Below the pieces are notes generated by a model, which had not been told where the DNA came from, made no database searches, and was given only the letters and a program-made list of their open reading frames with translations. Shown in pieces: positions 32,712 to 42,977 of a DNA stretch of 64,000 bases. Source of the DNA: Phanerochaete sordida (taxonomy: Eukaryota > Basidiomycota > Agaricomycetes > Polyporales > Phanerochaetaceae). The translations under genes and the position numbers were made by a program. The stretch is taken from contig BPQB01000004.1 of assembly GCA_019973155.2 (NCBI GenBank), positions 124,001-188,000 on the forward strand. Direction: 5' to 3'. Every line of letters starts with the position of its first letter. Positions within the stretch are counted from its first letter, which is position 1.

Positions 32712-34023
32712 GGTGTAGGGAGGGCGAGAGCGAGAGTCTGCAATGAGGCCAGTCGCACGTTATATGTCATTGTTCACGCGATCGCGGGAAGTGGGAGGGT
32801 TGCGAGGACAACAACTGATTGTGAATCTCATGCAGCAGCTATGACGACCAGTGTACGCACTCGGGGGTGGCGGGCGATAGTTCATATTGTGCAATTCGAA
32901 GGTTCGCAGCGAGGAGAGGTCGTGAAGGGTCGTTGTCTGTCGTGAGTGGCAGGCGAGGCCTGTGCTATAAGAGCGCGGAGGAGGACCGCGCGGAAGCAGT
33001 GCTTGACCTCATACCGGGCCACGGCGCTTCCCGATAGCTGCGGGGCTGCTCAAAGCGGAAACTCCTGTCGTTCGCACCGCACAGCACTGCGCAGCCCGCC
33101 CCGCCGCTCGCTTGCGCAGGCATTCGTATGCGATGCCTCGGCGCATGCAGACAAGAGAAGATAGATCTCCAGCGCACAGCTGGTTTACTCGAGGGAAATG
33201 ACAGCTCGGCGAAGTCGGGTGATCCATCAGCTCAGCGGGCCCAGCGGGCGGGGCGGAGCGGCGAATGCGCCGCATCGGACAGGAAGGCACTACTGTAGCG
33301 AGAAGGAGGGCAGCTCCCAGTCGCGAGTAAGGGGCCGACCACAATATCCAGCAGGGTAAGGGAGAGTGGGTTAACGTGGCCGGTATAGCGGATGACAGGA
33401 AGGCCGTTTATTGACGCGTCGATCTGTGAGCATTTGGGTGATATATCTATACAGGGCAGGGTCTGCTGTTGAGGACGTCGGACGCCGCATAGCCGTACTG
33501 AAGCCTTGCAGGTCGCTGAGAGAGGATTGACTGAGGAGAAGCTGCGTTTGGCCGCGGAGTTCCCACGCGTTGCGCGCTTGATCGGGTTATGCCGATAACT
33601 TGGTAGTACCATCAAGCCACCACCGACTGGCGCTTAGCAGCCCGTTCAGTAACATCGTCGGCGTCGGCAGCAGGATCCTCAAGACAAGGTAAGGCGAGAC
33701 TATGCTGGTTCATTTTGCGGTTGCTGACATTGTTGGTTGATTCTAGGTAATTCTTCTTTCCCCGTCACTCAACGTGGGTACATTCCGCGCTGCAAGTCTG
33801 GGTGACTTCATGAAAGCGGTCGGGTTGTGAAGAAGTTGTGCAAACGCGGAGGAACGCTTGCGGAAAGGTGCAGCATGCCAGAGTATAGCTGGTGGGCGGG
33901 CTAGCTGAAGGCTATTCTGCCAAATTTGGAGAGAAGCGGAGAGGATCACCATGAAGTCACCCAGACATGGCCCGGTCAGTACTCCTCCTTAGACTGCAAA
34001 GCTGAACAGCGGTTTCTAGTAAA
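32712..34023. other. Divergent intergenic region with no clear gene
   Basis: About 1.3 kb between the four-TM gene and RPL34. Frames at 32556-32945 (+) and 33232-33615 (-) lack domains and usable splice context. The last 60 bp hold the RPL34 leader and its small intron. Confidence 0.45.
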
Positions 34024-34481
34024 ATGGCCCAACGCGTCACCCTCCGCAAGCGCACGCCGTACAACACCACTTCCAACCGCCGACGGGTTGTGAAGACTCC
34101 TGGTGGCAAGCTTGTCTACCAGCACCTCAAGAAGCTCCCCACCGCGCCCAAGTGCGGTGACTGCGGCATCAAGCTCCCTGGTGTAAGCAGCCCTGCCCTG
34201 TGACGCTAGGGATTCGAATTGACTCGGAATACGTCTCCAGGTCCCCGCCCTCCGCCCCCGCCAGTACGCGACCATCTCCAAGACCAAGAAGACTGTTCGC
34301 CGGGCGTACGGTGGCTCGCGATGCGGTGACTGCGTCAAGCAGAGGTGCGTCAAGTGATGCTTTCCAATCTAGACGTATGACTGAAGCCTTCAATAGGATC
34401 CTCCGCGCGTTCTTGGTTGAGGAGGCCAAGATCGTGAAGAAGGTCATCAAGTCGCAGCAGAAGCCCGCTGGCCGCAAGTAA
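34024..34481 (+). CDS. RPL34: 60S ribosomal protein L34 (eL34)
   Basis: A large-subunit protein with a zinc-binding four-Cys site. Exons 34024-34182, 34241-34344 and 34397-34481 give 115 residues: MAQRVTLRKRTPYNTTSN, GGKLVYQHLKKLPTAPKCGD, CGIKLPGVPALRPRQYATI, TVRRAYGGSRCGDCVKQR and the Lys-rich end. The CGDC...CGDC pairs are intact. A likely 5' leader intron (33975-34019) sits just before the start. An in-frame ATG upstream of that intron would yield a four-codon extension (MARK) if spliced, but the conserved MAQRVT start favours 34024. Confidence 0.93.
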
Positions 34482-35056
34482 ACCGTTGATTGTCCCCGCC
34501 TGCTTCCCGATTTCACTGCTGCTGTATGGTCCTACACGACGCGAGGGTAATGGATGGTTGTCCTGTTATCCCTCTGCCGATTATATACTATGGCGACGAC
34601 ATGCTCTCCTCCACGCTTTCCTCTTCTGCAATCGCATGCACCTCTGTATTCCACTTTCTGTTCTTTTTCAAGACGACAAAACATTGACCGAGCAGGTCAA
34701 TATGGAATTCCTGCAGGTGTGTCATCACACCGCTGCTCGTGTTTAGCCTTAGCACGCCGTCACGTCCCCGCGAGCTCTCCTGAGTGGTACCGACCGACTA
34801 CGTGCGCCGCGGTGAAAGTGTCCTGCTGTAAATAGAGAATGCTACTCAAGCCGCTGCTTCTGCGCTCGCCCGACGTCTTGCCGTCCAATGGGGTACGGAC
34901 GCCGGAAGGTCGTTCCGCGCGGCCCTTGCTGACCACTGCTGCTACTGCTGACTCGGGCTCATCGATCCCCTCGTCCTACGTCCATCTTCCCCGCACGGCA
35001 TATAACACCCATCAGCCCTGCCGCAGTCTCAGACACCGACCACAACACAGGCAACC
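34482..35056. other. Intergenic region between RPL34 and the phosphatase gene
   Basis: This holds the RPL34 3' flank and the promoter of the next plus-strand gene. No gene is seen. Confidence 0.5.
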
Positions 35057-36230
35057 ATGGCACAGCGGCTCTCTACCGACGCACACTACAAGACGCTCGT
35101 CGACCAGTACGACACCTGGCTCTTCGACTGCGACGGCGTGCTCTGGGAGGGCACTCGCCTCATCCCCGGTGCCGTCGACGTGCTCGCGTACCTCCGGAAG
35201 CTCGGTGCGCACCCCGGCGCAGCGCGCGCGCCGCGCCCCCGCTGACCGCACAGGCCCCAAGGGAAGTCCGTGCTCTTCGTGACGAACAACGCGACGCAGA
35301 GCCGCGTGAGCTACAAGGCCAAGTTTGACAAGCTCGGCGTCGAGGCGCATGTCGTGCGTGCGCTGCCCATGTGTCCCGGCCGCAGCTGACGCGCGCGCGC
35401 AGGACGAGATCTTCGGCTCCGCGTTCGCCGCCGCGGTGTACATCTCGACGGTGCTCAAGTTCCCGAAGGACAAGAAGGTCTTCGTCGTGGGCATGTCCGG
35501 CATCGAGGAGGAGCTGCGCGAGGAGGGCATCTCGTTCCTTGGCGGCACGGTGCGCACCCCCGCGTCCCCGCCGCCCGTCCCGCGCGCTGACGCACGCTCT
35601 GCGCGCCGCAGGACCCCGCGGACAACACGCTCGCGCCGTTCAGCCTCGAGCACTGGACGCCGGACCCCGCGGTCGGCGCCGTGCTGTGCGGGCTTGACAC
35701 GGCGATGAACTACACGAAGATGTCGAAGGCGTTCCAGTACCTGCTGCGCCCCGGCACCGAGTTCCTCGCGACGAACAGCGACAGCACGTACCCGACCGCG
35801 CACGGGCTCCTGCCGGGCGCGGGCGCGTGCGCCGCCCCGATCATCACCGCGCTCGGCCGCCAGCCGCTGAGCATCGGGAAGCCCGCGGGCACGATGCTCG
35901 AGTGCATCAAGGCAAAGTGCGTGCGCAGGCCCCGCCTGTGTCCGCACCGGCGCGCTGACGGACCTTGCACAGACACGACTTCGACCCGAAGCGGACGATT
36001 ATGGTGGGAGACCGATTGAACACGGACATCGAGTTCGGAAAGAACGGCGGCCTCGCGACCTTGCTCGTCCTCACGGGTGAGTAGCATGTGATGCAAGAGC
36101 TGCGCTTTCCGGGGCCTGACACGCCGTCGTAGGAATCACCAAGGAGCACGAAGTATTTGGTCCGAACCCGTCGCCCACCGTGCCAGACTTTGTGACCCAG
36201 TCAATTGGGGACCTCCGCGCGTTGATATAA
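35057..36230 (+). CDS. PHO13-type 2-phosphoglycolate / 4-nitrophenyl phosphatase (HAD)
   Basis: A HAD-superfamily repair phosphatase of the Pho13/PGP group, which clears 2-phosphoglycolate and side-products of glycolysis. Exons 35057-35204, 35262-35353, 35403-35549, 35612-35916, 35973-36076 and 36133-36230 give 297 residues. Motif I is [10 protein letters not shown] with the nucleophile D24 and acid/base D26; motif II is LFVTNNAT; the C2 cap runs through [14 protein letters not shown] and [15 protein letters not shown]; motif III is IGKPAG; motif IV is [10 protein letters not shown]. Length matches the family (about 300). Two introns are very GC-rich. Cytosolic; no targeting signal is visible. 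Confidence 0.9.
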
Positions 36231-36371
36231 GATTGCGTTGGCAGGTCGAATCAGGATAGTTGGACGGCGGTCGGTGATGTCCACAAGCTAGACAGCATTA
36301 GATATATTAGATGTGGAGAATGTATTTATGCTAGGTTACGGTGGTGTGCGCGGTGCGGCGTAACGGCCAGT

Positions 36372-37585
36372 CTACTGGTTCTTCTTCTTGCCCTTCTTCG
36401 AAGGCTTTTTGGACAGCTCATCATCGCGGCGAGCGGCGACTCCGAGGTCGATAACCTCTTTCACGTTGCTGACCCCCAGGGCCAACAGTGAGCCGAGGAC
36501 GTAGCCCCCAATCGCTCCCCACGCCGGCGTGAGCGGCCACGCCTGATACGCAGTGAGCATCCGAACCCTTGCGCATGCTCGGCAAAGTGAGACGCACCTG
36601 CCACGGGCGATCCCAATCGAGCCCAATGGGTATCACGCCAGACCAGCAACCTAATACTGTGCCGACGGCGGGGTATACGAGCGCGCGTTCGACCGGTGTC
36701 CGCGGCCTGTGGAGATGAGAAGTTCATCGAGAGGCACGAACCAGGGGAACGGGTTGATGCACTCACGCGAGTTCGGCGAACAGCCGCACCCAAGTCAGGC
36801 GGCGGACCAGGGATTCTGTGTCTCCCTTGAAGGTAGGAAGTCCGAGGGCGTATACGGGTGCGTAGATAGTCAAGAGCGCCAGCACGAGCGACAGGAGGTA
36901 TGTCTGCAATACATAACTTTGCGGATGTTCAGTATACGCTGTTCGGAAGACCGGACGTGCAGGGCTCACCTTGTCGAGTGGGCGCCGAACAGTATCAGAA
37001 CGACGTGGTATGCCACCGAGGCCGCTAGTGTCGCCAAGACGGCGAAACCGTTGTCCTAAGGGGTGACTAGAAGTTGAGAACAATTGAACAAGGGGCAGTT
37101 TTCTGCGGGGGGCTCACGTTGGCTTTCTGGCGGTTCCACTCCTCCTGCTTCATTACGCGCTCAGCTTTCTGCGTTTCGGACTCGATGAACTTTCCGTCCT
37201 CGGTCTTTGGGATCGGCGGAAGGGTTGCCTCTAGCCGCCACTCGCGCACCCAGCCCGCCCACCAGAGCTGGAGGACGAAGCAGCCGAAACAAATCCATGC
37301 CAGCGTGCGCGCGGGGTTCTCCGTGAGCATGGTCATCGGGTCTTTGCGCGGTTTGGAACGCGCCTCCGATGGCGAGGAGAGATCCGCAAAGGAGCTGCGC
37401 GGCAGGATGAGCGCGGTGAACGCGAGGAGACTTGTGTGTACGCCGACGATGGAGGTGTACCGCGCGAAGGGGAAGGACGCGTTCGCGGTGACCACGTCGG
37501 CGTCGTTCCGCGGCGGCTGCGAGGGGGACGCCGCCGGGGACGACTTTGCGTTTCCCTTTGCTGCTTTGACTTTCTGAATGGCCAT
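36372..37585 (-). CDS. GPI11: GPI biosynthesis protein PIG-F / Gpi11
   Basis: PIG-F is the ER membrane partner that stabilises PIG-O and GPI7, the ethanolamine-phosphate transferases of GPI-anchor assembly. Exons 37118-37585, 36970-37055, 36767-36916, 36598-36706 and 36372-36542 give 327 residues. There are six TM-like stretches: SIVGVHTSLLAFTALIL, TLAWICFGCFVLQLWW, AVLATLAASVAYHVVLILFG, YLLSLVLALLTIYAPVYALG, YPAVGTVLGCWSGVIPIGLD and IGGYVLGSLLALGVS. The signature GCWSGVIPIGLDWDRPWQ followed by WPLTP is diagnostic. The C-terminus is KKPSKKGKKKNQ, a dilysine-rich ER-type tail. The acceptor at 36916 was chosen since it restores the SYVLQTYLLS frame. Confidence 0.88.
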
Positions 37586-38665
37586 GGCGGTTGGATGTGG
37601 TCTCGCGCGGAGGCTGGCGGAGGACGGAGGGAGAGCTCAGCAGACTGCCTTGAGCTCAAAGCGTTCCTGCGTCATCTCTTTGGCGCCGATCAGCGGGAGT
37701 ATGGGCGTTTGTGTGTGCAAGCGCCGAGGCGCCTCGAGAAAGTTGGGAACGCGGGCCCGTCGCATGTCGATCGCAACCTCATCCTCCCTTCCTCGCGCGA
37801 CCCTCCCAAACTCTCCCCGGCCTCAGCACGCTCATGCTCAAACGTTTTGCCACTCACGAAGCATCGCTCGGACTCTGCGGCTTTTCTGACCGTAACAAAC
37901 TCATGATTCTCTGGCGACACGCTCGGCACATGGCCTGATGTGATCGCAAGACTATCCCGCAGGGGCACGTCCGCACGAGATAGGCATCGCTCCTGCAGCA
38001 GAAGGCGAGCGTACGGAGCTTGGGCAGCACCCTGCGCGTCGGTCGTGAGCATTATTCTCTGCTCTGCACGATCGGTCACGAGCACACGCTAGCCGGAGAG
38101 TGGCCTCCCCAGTCTACACGAACACATGGCCGGACGAAGCGCAGGGGATATTACGAATCACAGCAGAAAACACGCTCCTCGCATACCGCGCAAGCTCAAC
38201 TCGGCTCCACCGCAAGACTCCCTGGGACTAGTGGGACTTGCCTCGCCGCTGCCGGCCGACGCCGTAGTGCAGACCCCGAGCTCCCCGCTGTCCTGGTTGC
38301 TGCTTTCCTTGGCCAGTCGGTCCAGCCGCGCTACTCCTCAAGCGTTAGTACACTAGCGGAACGCTTGTCCGCAGCCCTGCAGTCCTGTTCCCAGGGTCCC
38401 ACGATCGGCCAGACTGGTACCGCCATCGATGCCCTCGTCCGCAAACAATCACCAGCAACCCTCGATCCCAACCCTACGGCCGACGAGGTGATTTCCAACA
38501 TATAATGAAGGGCCTGATCAAATTTTTGTGGTATGTTTTCTACTGCCTCGTTGCAGGGTGCTCGGTGTGCTGGTATACGACTACTCATTCTGACAGCAGT
38601 CGGGACAAACCAGTCATCTAATAAGACATTCTTGACAGGCCTCCAACTGCGGGAAAGCAGGGCAT
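37586..38665. other. Intergenic region with unsupported open frames
   Basis: A 112-codon minus frame (38331-38669) begins at an ATGA overlapping the stop of the transaldolase-like gene and reads rather protein-like near its end. A 161-codon plus frame (38020-38505) overlaps it. Neither has a domain or clear splice signals, so I leave both unannotated. Confidence 0.35.
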
Positions 38666-40710
38666 TCATTGACTCGGACGCTTAGGGGTAAGTGGTCTTC
38701 GTCCTCGAGAGTTTGTCGTCAGCTCGGCTCCGCGTCTTGTCTTTTTGTTACGCTCTTTTCTGGGCTCTAGCATGGCTGTAGCGTTACCGCCTTGATTCGA
38801 GGGTTGGTCAATGTACACTTCGGTCCGTTGCTTCTTGCGCTTGTTCGCTGAGCGCGCCGCCTCCTCCAGGGCCCGCGGCCGCTTCGGCGGCTGCTTCGTC
38901 TCGACGATGCCGCCTCGCTTCCTCCCATCGGCCGCCTTTTCTGCCGCTGCAGCGGCCTCCTCGAACGGGCAACCCTCTTGTTTGAGGGAGTTTGCACGGT
39001 GATTGGCCGCCGTCTCCTTTGACTGCGACGCGCCTACGTCGAGTGTATTGCCATCGATGGCGCCGACGCTTGGTAGCGCAGTGCTCTGTAAAGCATGCGA
39101 CGACCGCACCTCTGGCATCGCGTATTTCTCCAGAAATTCTGGTAGCTGCATGTTTACCAAGTCCAGCTGGTATGCGAGCTCAAGGGCCAGTATTTCTTCC
39201 AGCGCTGCCATCGCCTCGCCGTCTCGCGCTGCACATGCCCGGATGAGTGCCTTGCTATACTCGTTGTCACACGCCGCGTCCCACGTCGACTTGTCGACAT
39301 ATCGCCTCTGAAGTGCCGCGCCGTGCGCCCCAGTCACAAGACCGTCCCTGCGCGGCGTGCCGACGAACGGCTGCAAGTACTCCCGGGCTGTCTCGATGTG
39401 GCTATCACCTAGGGCGACGCAGTCGGTGCCCGCAGGCAATGTCACGGCTCCCTGGCGAGCAATCTGTCAGCAGCGTATTCCGCCGACATGATGCGGCGAG
39501 GCGCTCACCTGGCAGTGCCACAGGTCCGCGCACACCAGCCTGGTCTCGCACGCCTGCGCGCGCAGGAACTCCGTGGTCGCCTCGATTTCCGCCAGCCAGT
39601 CGCTGGAGACATACCGTTGCCCTGTGCGCGGATTTAGCAGGTGCTCAGACGCAGAGGTGTACTCCTGGCAGACAGCCCGCATCTGCCAAGCGGTCAAGAC
39701 GTGGGATGCCGAGCGGGTGAACAGGGCATACCTCCTGGCAGTCCAGCGTGATTGCGGACGCTCCGATCGCGGCGCACAACCTGGCATGCGCAAAATTAGT
39801 GACGTGCAACAGATTCACCTCCACCGGCGGGTCGTGCTTGCGGAGCTCCTCTGCTGCCCCCAGGCCCTCGAACGTGGCGGGAATCTAGTTACCGCGCTTG
39901 TTAGCTGCTGGTGAGTCGCGTTTCGATGCTCCGTACCCCGATGATCACCCTTCGGCCCTCGTCCTTCTCGCGAAAGAGCTGACGCAACCGACGCGCCTGT
40001 TCGGCCATGGCCTTGGTGTCGTTGGAGAGCCGGGCGTCCACGAACGTGTAGTGGGGCCCCTCGACCGCGTCCATCATGGCCGTCCCTAGTTCGGCCAGCT
40101 GCAGGACAAGGCATCAGGTGCGCCGGCTCTCCGCACGACTGAATGCAACGCAGTGCGTACGAATATCTCCATGGCCCGCCCAGCGAGGCTGCCCGTGACC
40201 TCGTTCGGGAACCTGCCATTCGCGCGCCGCGGCGGCTGAGCCTCGCGTTCCCACACTCGGCAGGCGGCGCACCTCTCTATTGCGAGCTTCACGGCGACCC
40301 ACGCGTGGTAGAATACGTCCGGCTTCGCGGCGTGCACGCGCACAGCCCTAGGGTCCAGCAGTGTCCCCGCGAAAGGAAAGTCCGCCAACACTGCGAAGCC
40401 TCCTTAGCTCGGCCGCAGCGGCGGGCGCGTCGCCCCCGGCCCGGGGTGCGACACCGATGCACAGAAGCCACTCACCAGCGAGGTCCGCCGTCTGCGCGAG
40501 CACGCACACGTCCGGCGAGCGCACGAAGCGCTGCAGCGCGCCGTCGCCCGCGCGTCGCGCGGCGGCGGGGGTCGCCGGACGCCGCTCTGGGGCGGTGCTG
40601 GCTGCAGCCCCCTCGCGGCGCCGCGCGGCGTTCTCTGTCGACGGACGGTCGCCGCCGCAAACGCTATCCCTCGCCATCGGGCCTGCAGGTTGGGTCGCGT
40701 CCGGAGCCAT
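38666..40710 (-). CDS. Transaldolase-like protein lacking the Schiff-base lysine
   Basis: Six exons (40476-40710, 40161-40402, 39937-40098, 39732-39884, 39509-39664, 38666-39451) give 577 residues. The core follows the transaldolase barrel: QTADLAGGF (Asp of the ADTGD motif kept as D76), FVDARLSNDTKAMAEQARRL (the VDAR(L)S-DT block), RVIIG/IPATFEGLGAAEEL (the (R)-hydrophobic-IK-I-P-x-T-W-(E/Q)-G block), EVNLLHVTNFAHARLCAAIG and SDWLAEIEATTEFL. Three active-site positions differ: Asn of TTNP is D95, Glu of (T/S)EVDAR is F178, and the Schiff-base Lys is G213. There is a disordered Ala/Arg-rich N-terminus of about 60 residues and a basic C-terminal extension (about 430-577) with NLS-like KRPR and NKRKKQR. 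It is probably non-catalytic, and a nuclear role is an inference. The intron before IPATF has a CTAAC branch site. Confidence 0.68.
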
Positions 40711-41761
40711 GGTTCGATAGAGTAGAGGTAGCGGTCGGGGAAATGGCATGCGAAACGCTCGCATCTGGCTTCCCTTTGTTGTGCGACGCGCGGGGGCGCG
40801 CCTGTGGCCAGTGGCCACAGTCCTTTGTCCGCGCGCGATCGGCACCGGCGTCGCGCGGTGCCTGTGCACGGCCGCGACGCCACGACGACGCGCGGGCGGC
40901 GGGCCCCAGCGCGGTGGCCGCTGCACGCAGAGGCGGGCGTGGGGCACCGCGGCGCGGGGCGTCTGCGCAGAAGACGGGGGACGCCACAGGCACCGGTGCG
41001 TGGTTCTGCGAATCAGCAGGAGCGAGTCTGCTCGCGAAATCAAATGCCGCTCGCTTGTGCGCAGCGGCGGCGGCAGACGCAGGGGGCAGGCGAAGCACGA
41101 GTGCGAACTCTGCGCGCGACCGCGCGCTGGGCCGCAGCTCCCATAGCAGGCAAAGTCTGCCAAATCGCCGTTGAGACACCGAGGGCTCGGCAGCGCCGGC
41201 CGTTGGAGCCTGGGGGCCCCCGCGGGCCTCGTGGCAGAAGCACGCTGCGCGAGTACTGCAGCCGCGCGCGCGCGGGGCGTATTGCGTCCGGGGCGTCCAT
41301 GCTTCGGGGGCGCGAGCGTAAGACGCGAAGGGCCGCCGCCGTCATGCGCTCGTCCCCTGGGGGCCCCGCGCGACCGCGCAGCAGCGGCAGGAAGGGTGGG
41401 GCGCACTTCGCGCGCGGGCGCGGCTGCCTATCGTGGCGAGCGCGCCCAGCTTCTGTGAAACGGCGAGCTATCCTGGCCATCTGCGTGTTGCGTTTGAGCG
41501 GTCCGACTGCGCGAGAATGTTGCACGCGCACGCTGCTGAGTCCAATGGAAAAATCCGCTCGGGAAATCCGGAGGGTTTCGTATCATGCGTGCGGCGCCGT
41601 CCCGCACCGCACTCTGATAAGCTCGCTGCGGGGCCAGAAAAGCAATAGCATTAACACGACTGCAGGCGAAATACGTGCGGAAAGCGAGAAAGCAATAACA
41701 TGAGCACGAGACGACATTGGGTTAGGAAAGCGAGAGCCTGTTAGTACCGTTTACACTGGTT
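40711..41761. other. Very GC-rich intergenic stretch
   Basis: About 1 kb upstream of the transaldolase-like gene. High GC opens long overlapping frames on both strands (for example 40804-41703 +, 41040-41531 -) that are Arg/Ala/Pro-rich and domain-free. I see no gene. Confidence 0.45.
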
Positions 41762-42977
41762 TTATGATATCCTTTCGTAGGTCTCATGAGCCTGACCTCG
41801 GTCCGGATACGACCACTGGCTGATCGCGTGGTGGCTGGTGGAATAGACAGAGATCGCGTTTGCATACCCATTCGCATGCGCCATGTCATGTGATGGCTGT
41901 GGGATCTTCGGATGTCGTAAGAGAACGTCACGAAAGGGTAAATAAGAACAGATAGGGTTGAGACGTACCACATAGGGATCTTCCTCGACCTTCACGCTAC
42001 CATAGTGCCCTACAGCGCCCTGTTGGTAGGTCTGGTGACTGGCATGAGCCGAGGGCAGTGGTGCACGTTGCGTATAGTTGGCATAATGGTCCGTCGGCTG
42101 TGGAATGAATTATTACTAGGATCTCGAGTTCTATTCAGACACAGCCTGCCAGGACGCGAGGGCTGAAAGGGAGATAACACTCGCCGAAAACGAGGGCGTC
42201 GACGGCGTCGACGTCGAGCTGCTCGGCGGCGTCTCCGGCATGTGGTACGGGTACCCGTAGGTGGGCGCCGCAGGGAGGGGCGACGATCGGTCTTGTCCCA
42301 TCGAAGGCGAAGCGGGGCTGTGCGAATAACTGTAATTCAGGCCGGGCATCGACAGATTCGTCGGGCTCGAGACCTGCGAGGTCGGGCTCTGCAGCGCGGC
42401 GTGAGTGCGCGGGGAGCAGGCGTCAGACCACGAGACGCACCGTCTGCCCCTGCATGCCGTCGTCGTACGAGAACTGGCGGTGCTTGTAGTCGCGGTCGTA
42501 CAGCGTTCGCGTGTCCAACGGCGACGCGTCTGGACTCCGCGGGTTGATGTCTGGTCGCAGGCGGGCATTCCGCTCGTCGAGTTGGCGACGGAGCAGGTCG
42601 ATCTCGCGGTGAAGCGCGATGTTTTCCTCCTCGAGCTCGCGGACGCGGACGGGTGGCGGGATGGGCGCCACATGCTGGTCGGGTGAGAGTTGGAGTGCTT
42701 GTTGGAGCCTGACGACGGTCTGCTCGAGCTGTGGGGGCTGTGTGAGCGTGGGGTGCGTGTTTAGAGCGTGGCAGGACGTGCCTGGTGGATGTACGCTTTG
42801 CGTTTTGCGCGATGCCGTGCCTGCGCCTTGGCTGGGGGCCGTGAGCAGCGAGCGCGCGGGCCAGAGACGAGCCTGCTCACCATTGCGACTGCGCTCTGGC
42901 CTGTCCGAGCCGAGCTCGGGCGAAGGCTGGTGCGGTTCTTGTGAGGCAGGTACACTCAGGAGAGGCAAAGGCGTCAT
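41762..42977 (-). CDS. Coiled-coil protein with Ser/Pro/Tyr-rich C-terminus, unknown
   Basis: Four exons (42441-42977, 42143-42388, 41969-42097, 41762-41905) give 351 residues. A Pro/Ser-rich N-terminus is followed by a leucine-heptad coiled coil: LEQTVVRLQQALQL (about 85-98), then VRELEEENIALHREIDLL and RRQLDERNARL (about 112-141). There is no basic region before the heptads, so it is not a bZIP. The C-terminal half is low-complexity (TPPSSSTSTPSTPSFSAS, then Tyr/His/Gln-rich YANYTQRAPLPSAHASHQTY). This composition is common in nuclear or condensate-forming fungal proteins. Splice phases close and restore a continuous frame. Function is not assigned. Confidence 0.62.

Noticed and set aside
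40804..41703. A 299-codon plus frame upstream of the transaldolase-like gene
   Set aside because: It lies in very GC-rich DNA, is Arg/Ala/Pro-rich, has no domain and overlaps equally long frames on the other strand.
42441..42977. bZIP transcription factor call for the coiled-coil gene
   Set aside because: The leucine heptads are there, but no basic DNA-binding region precedes them.
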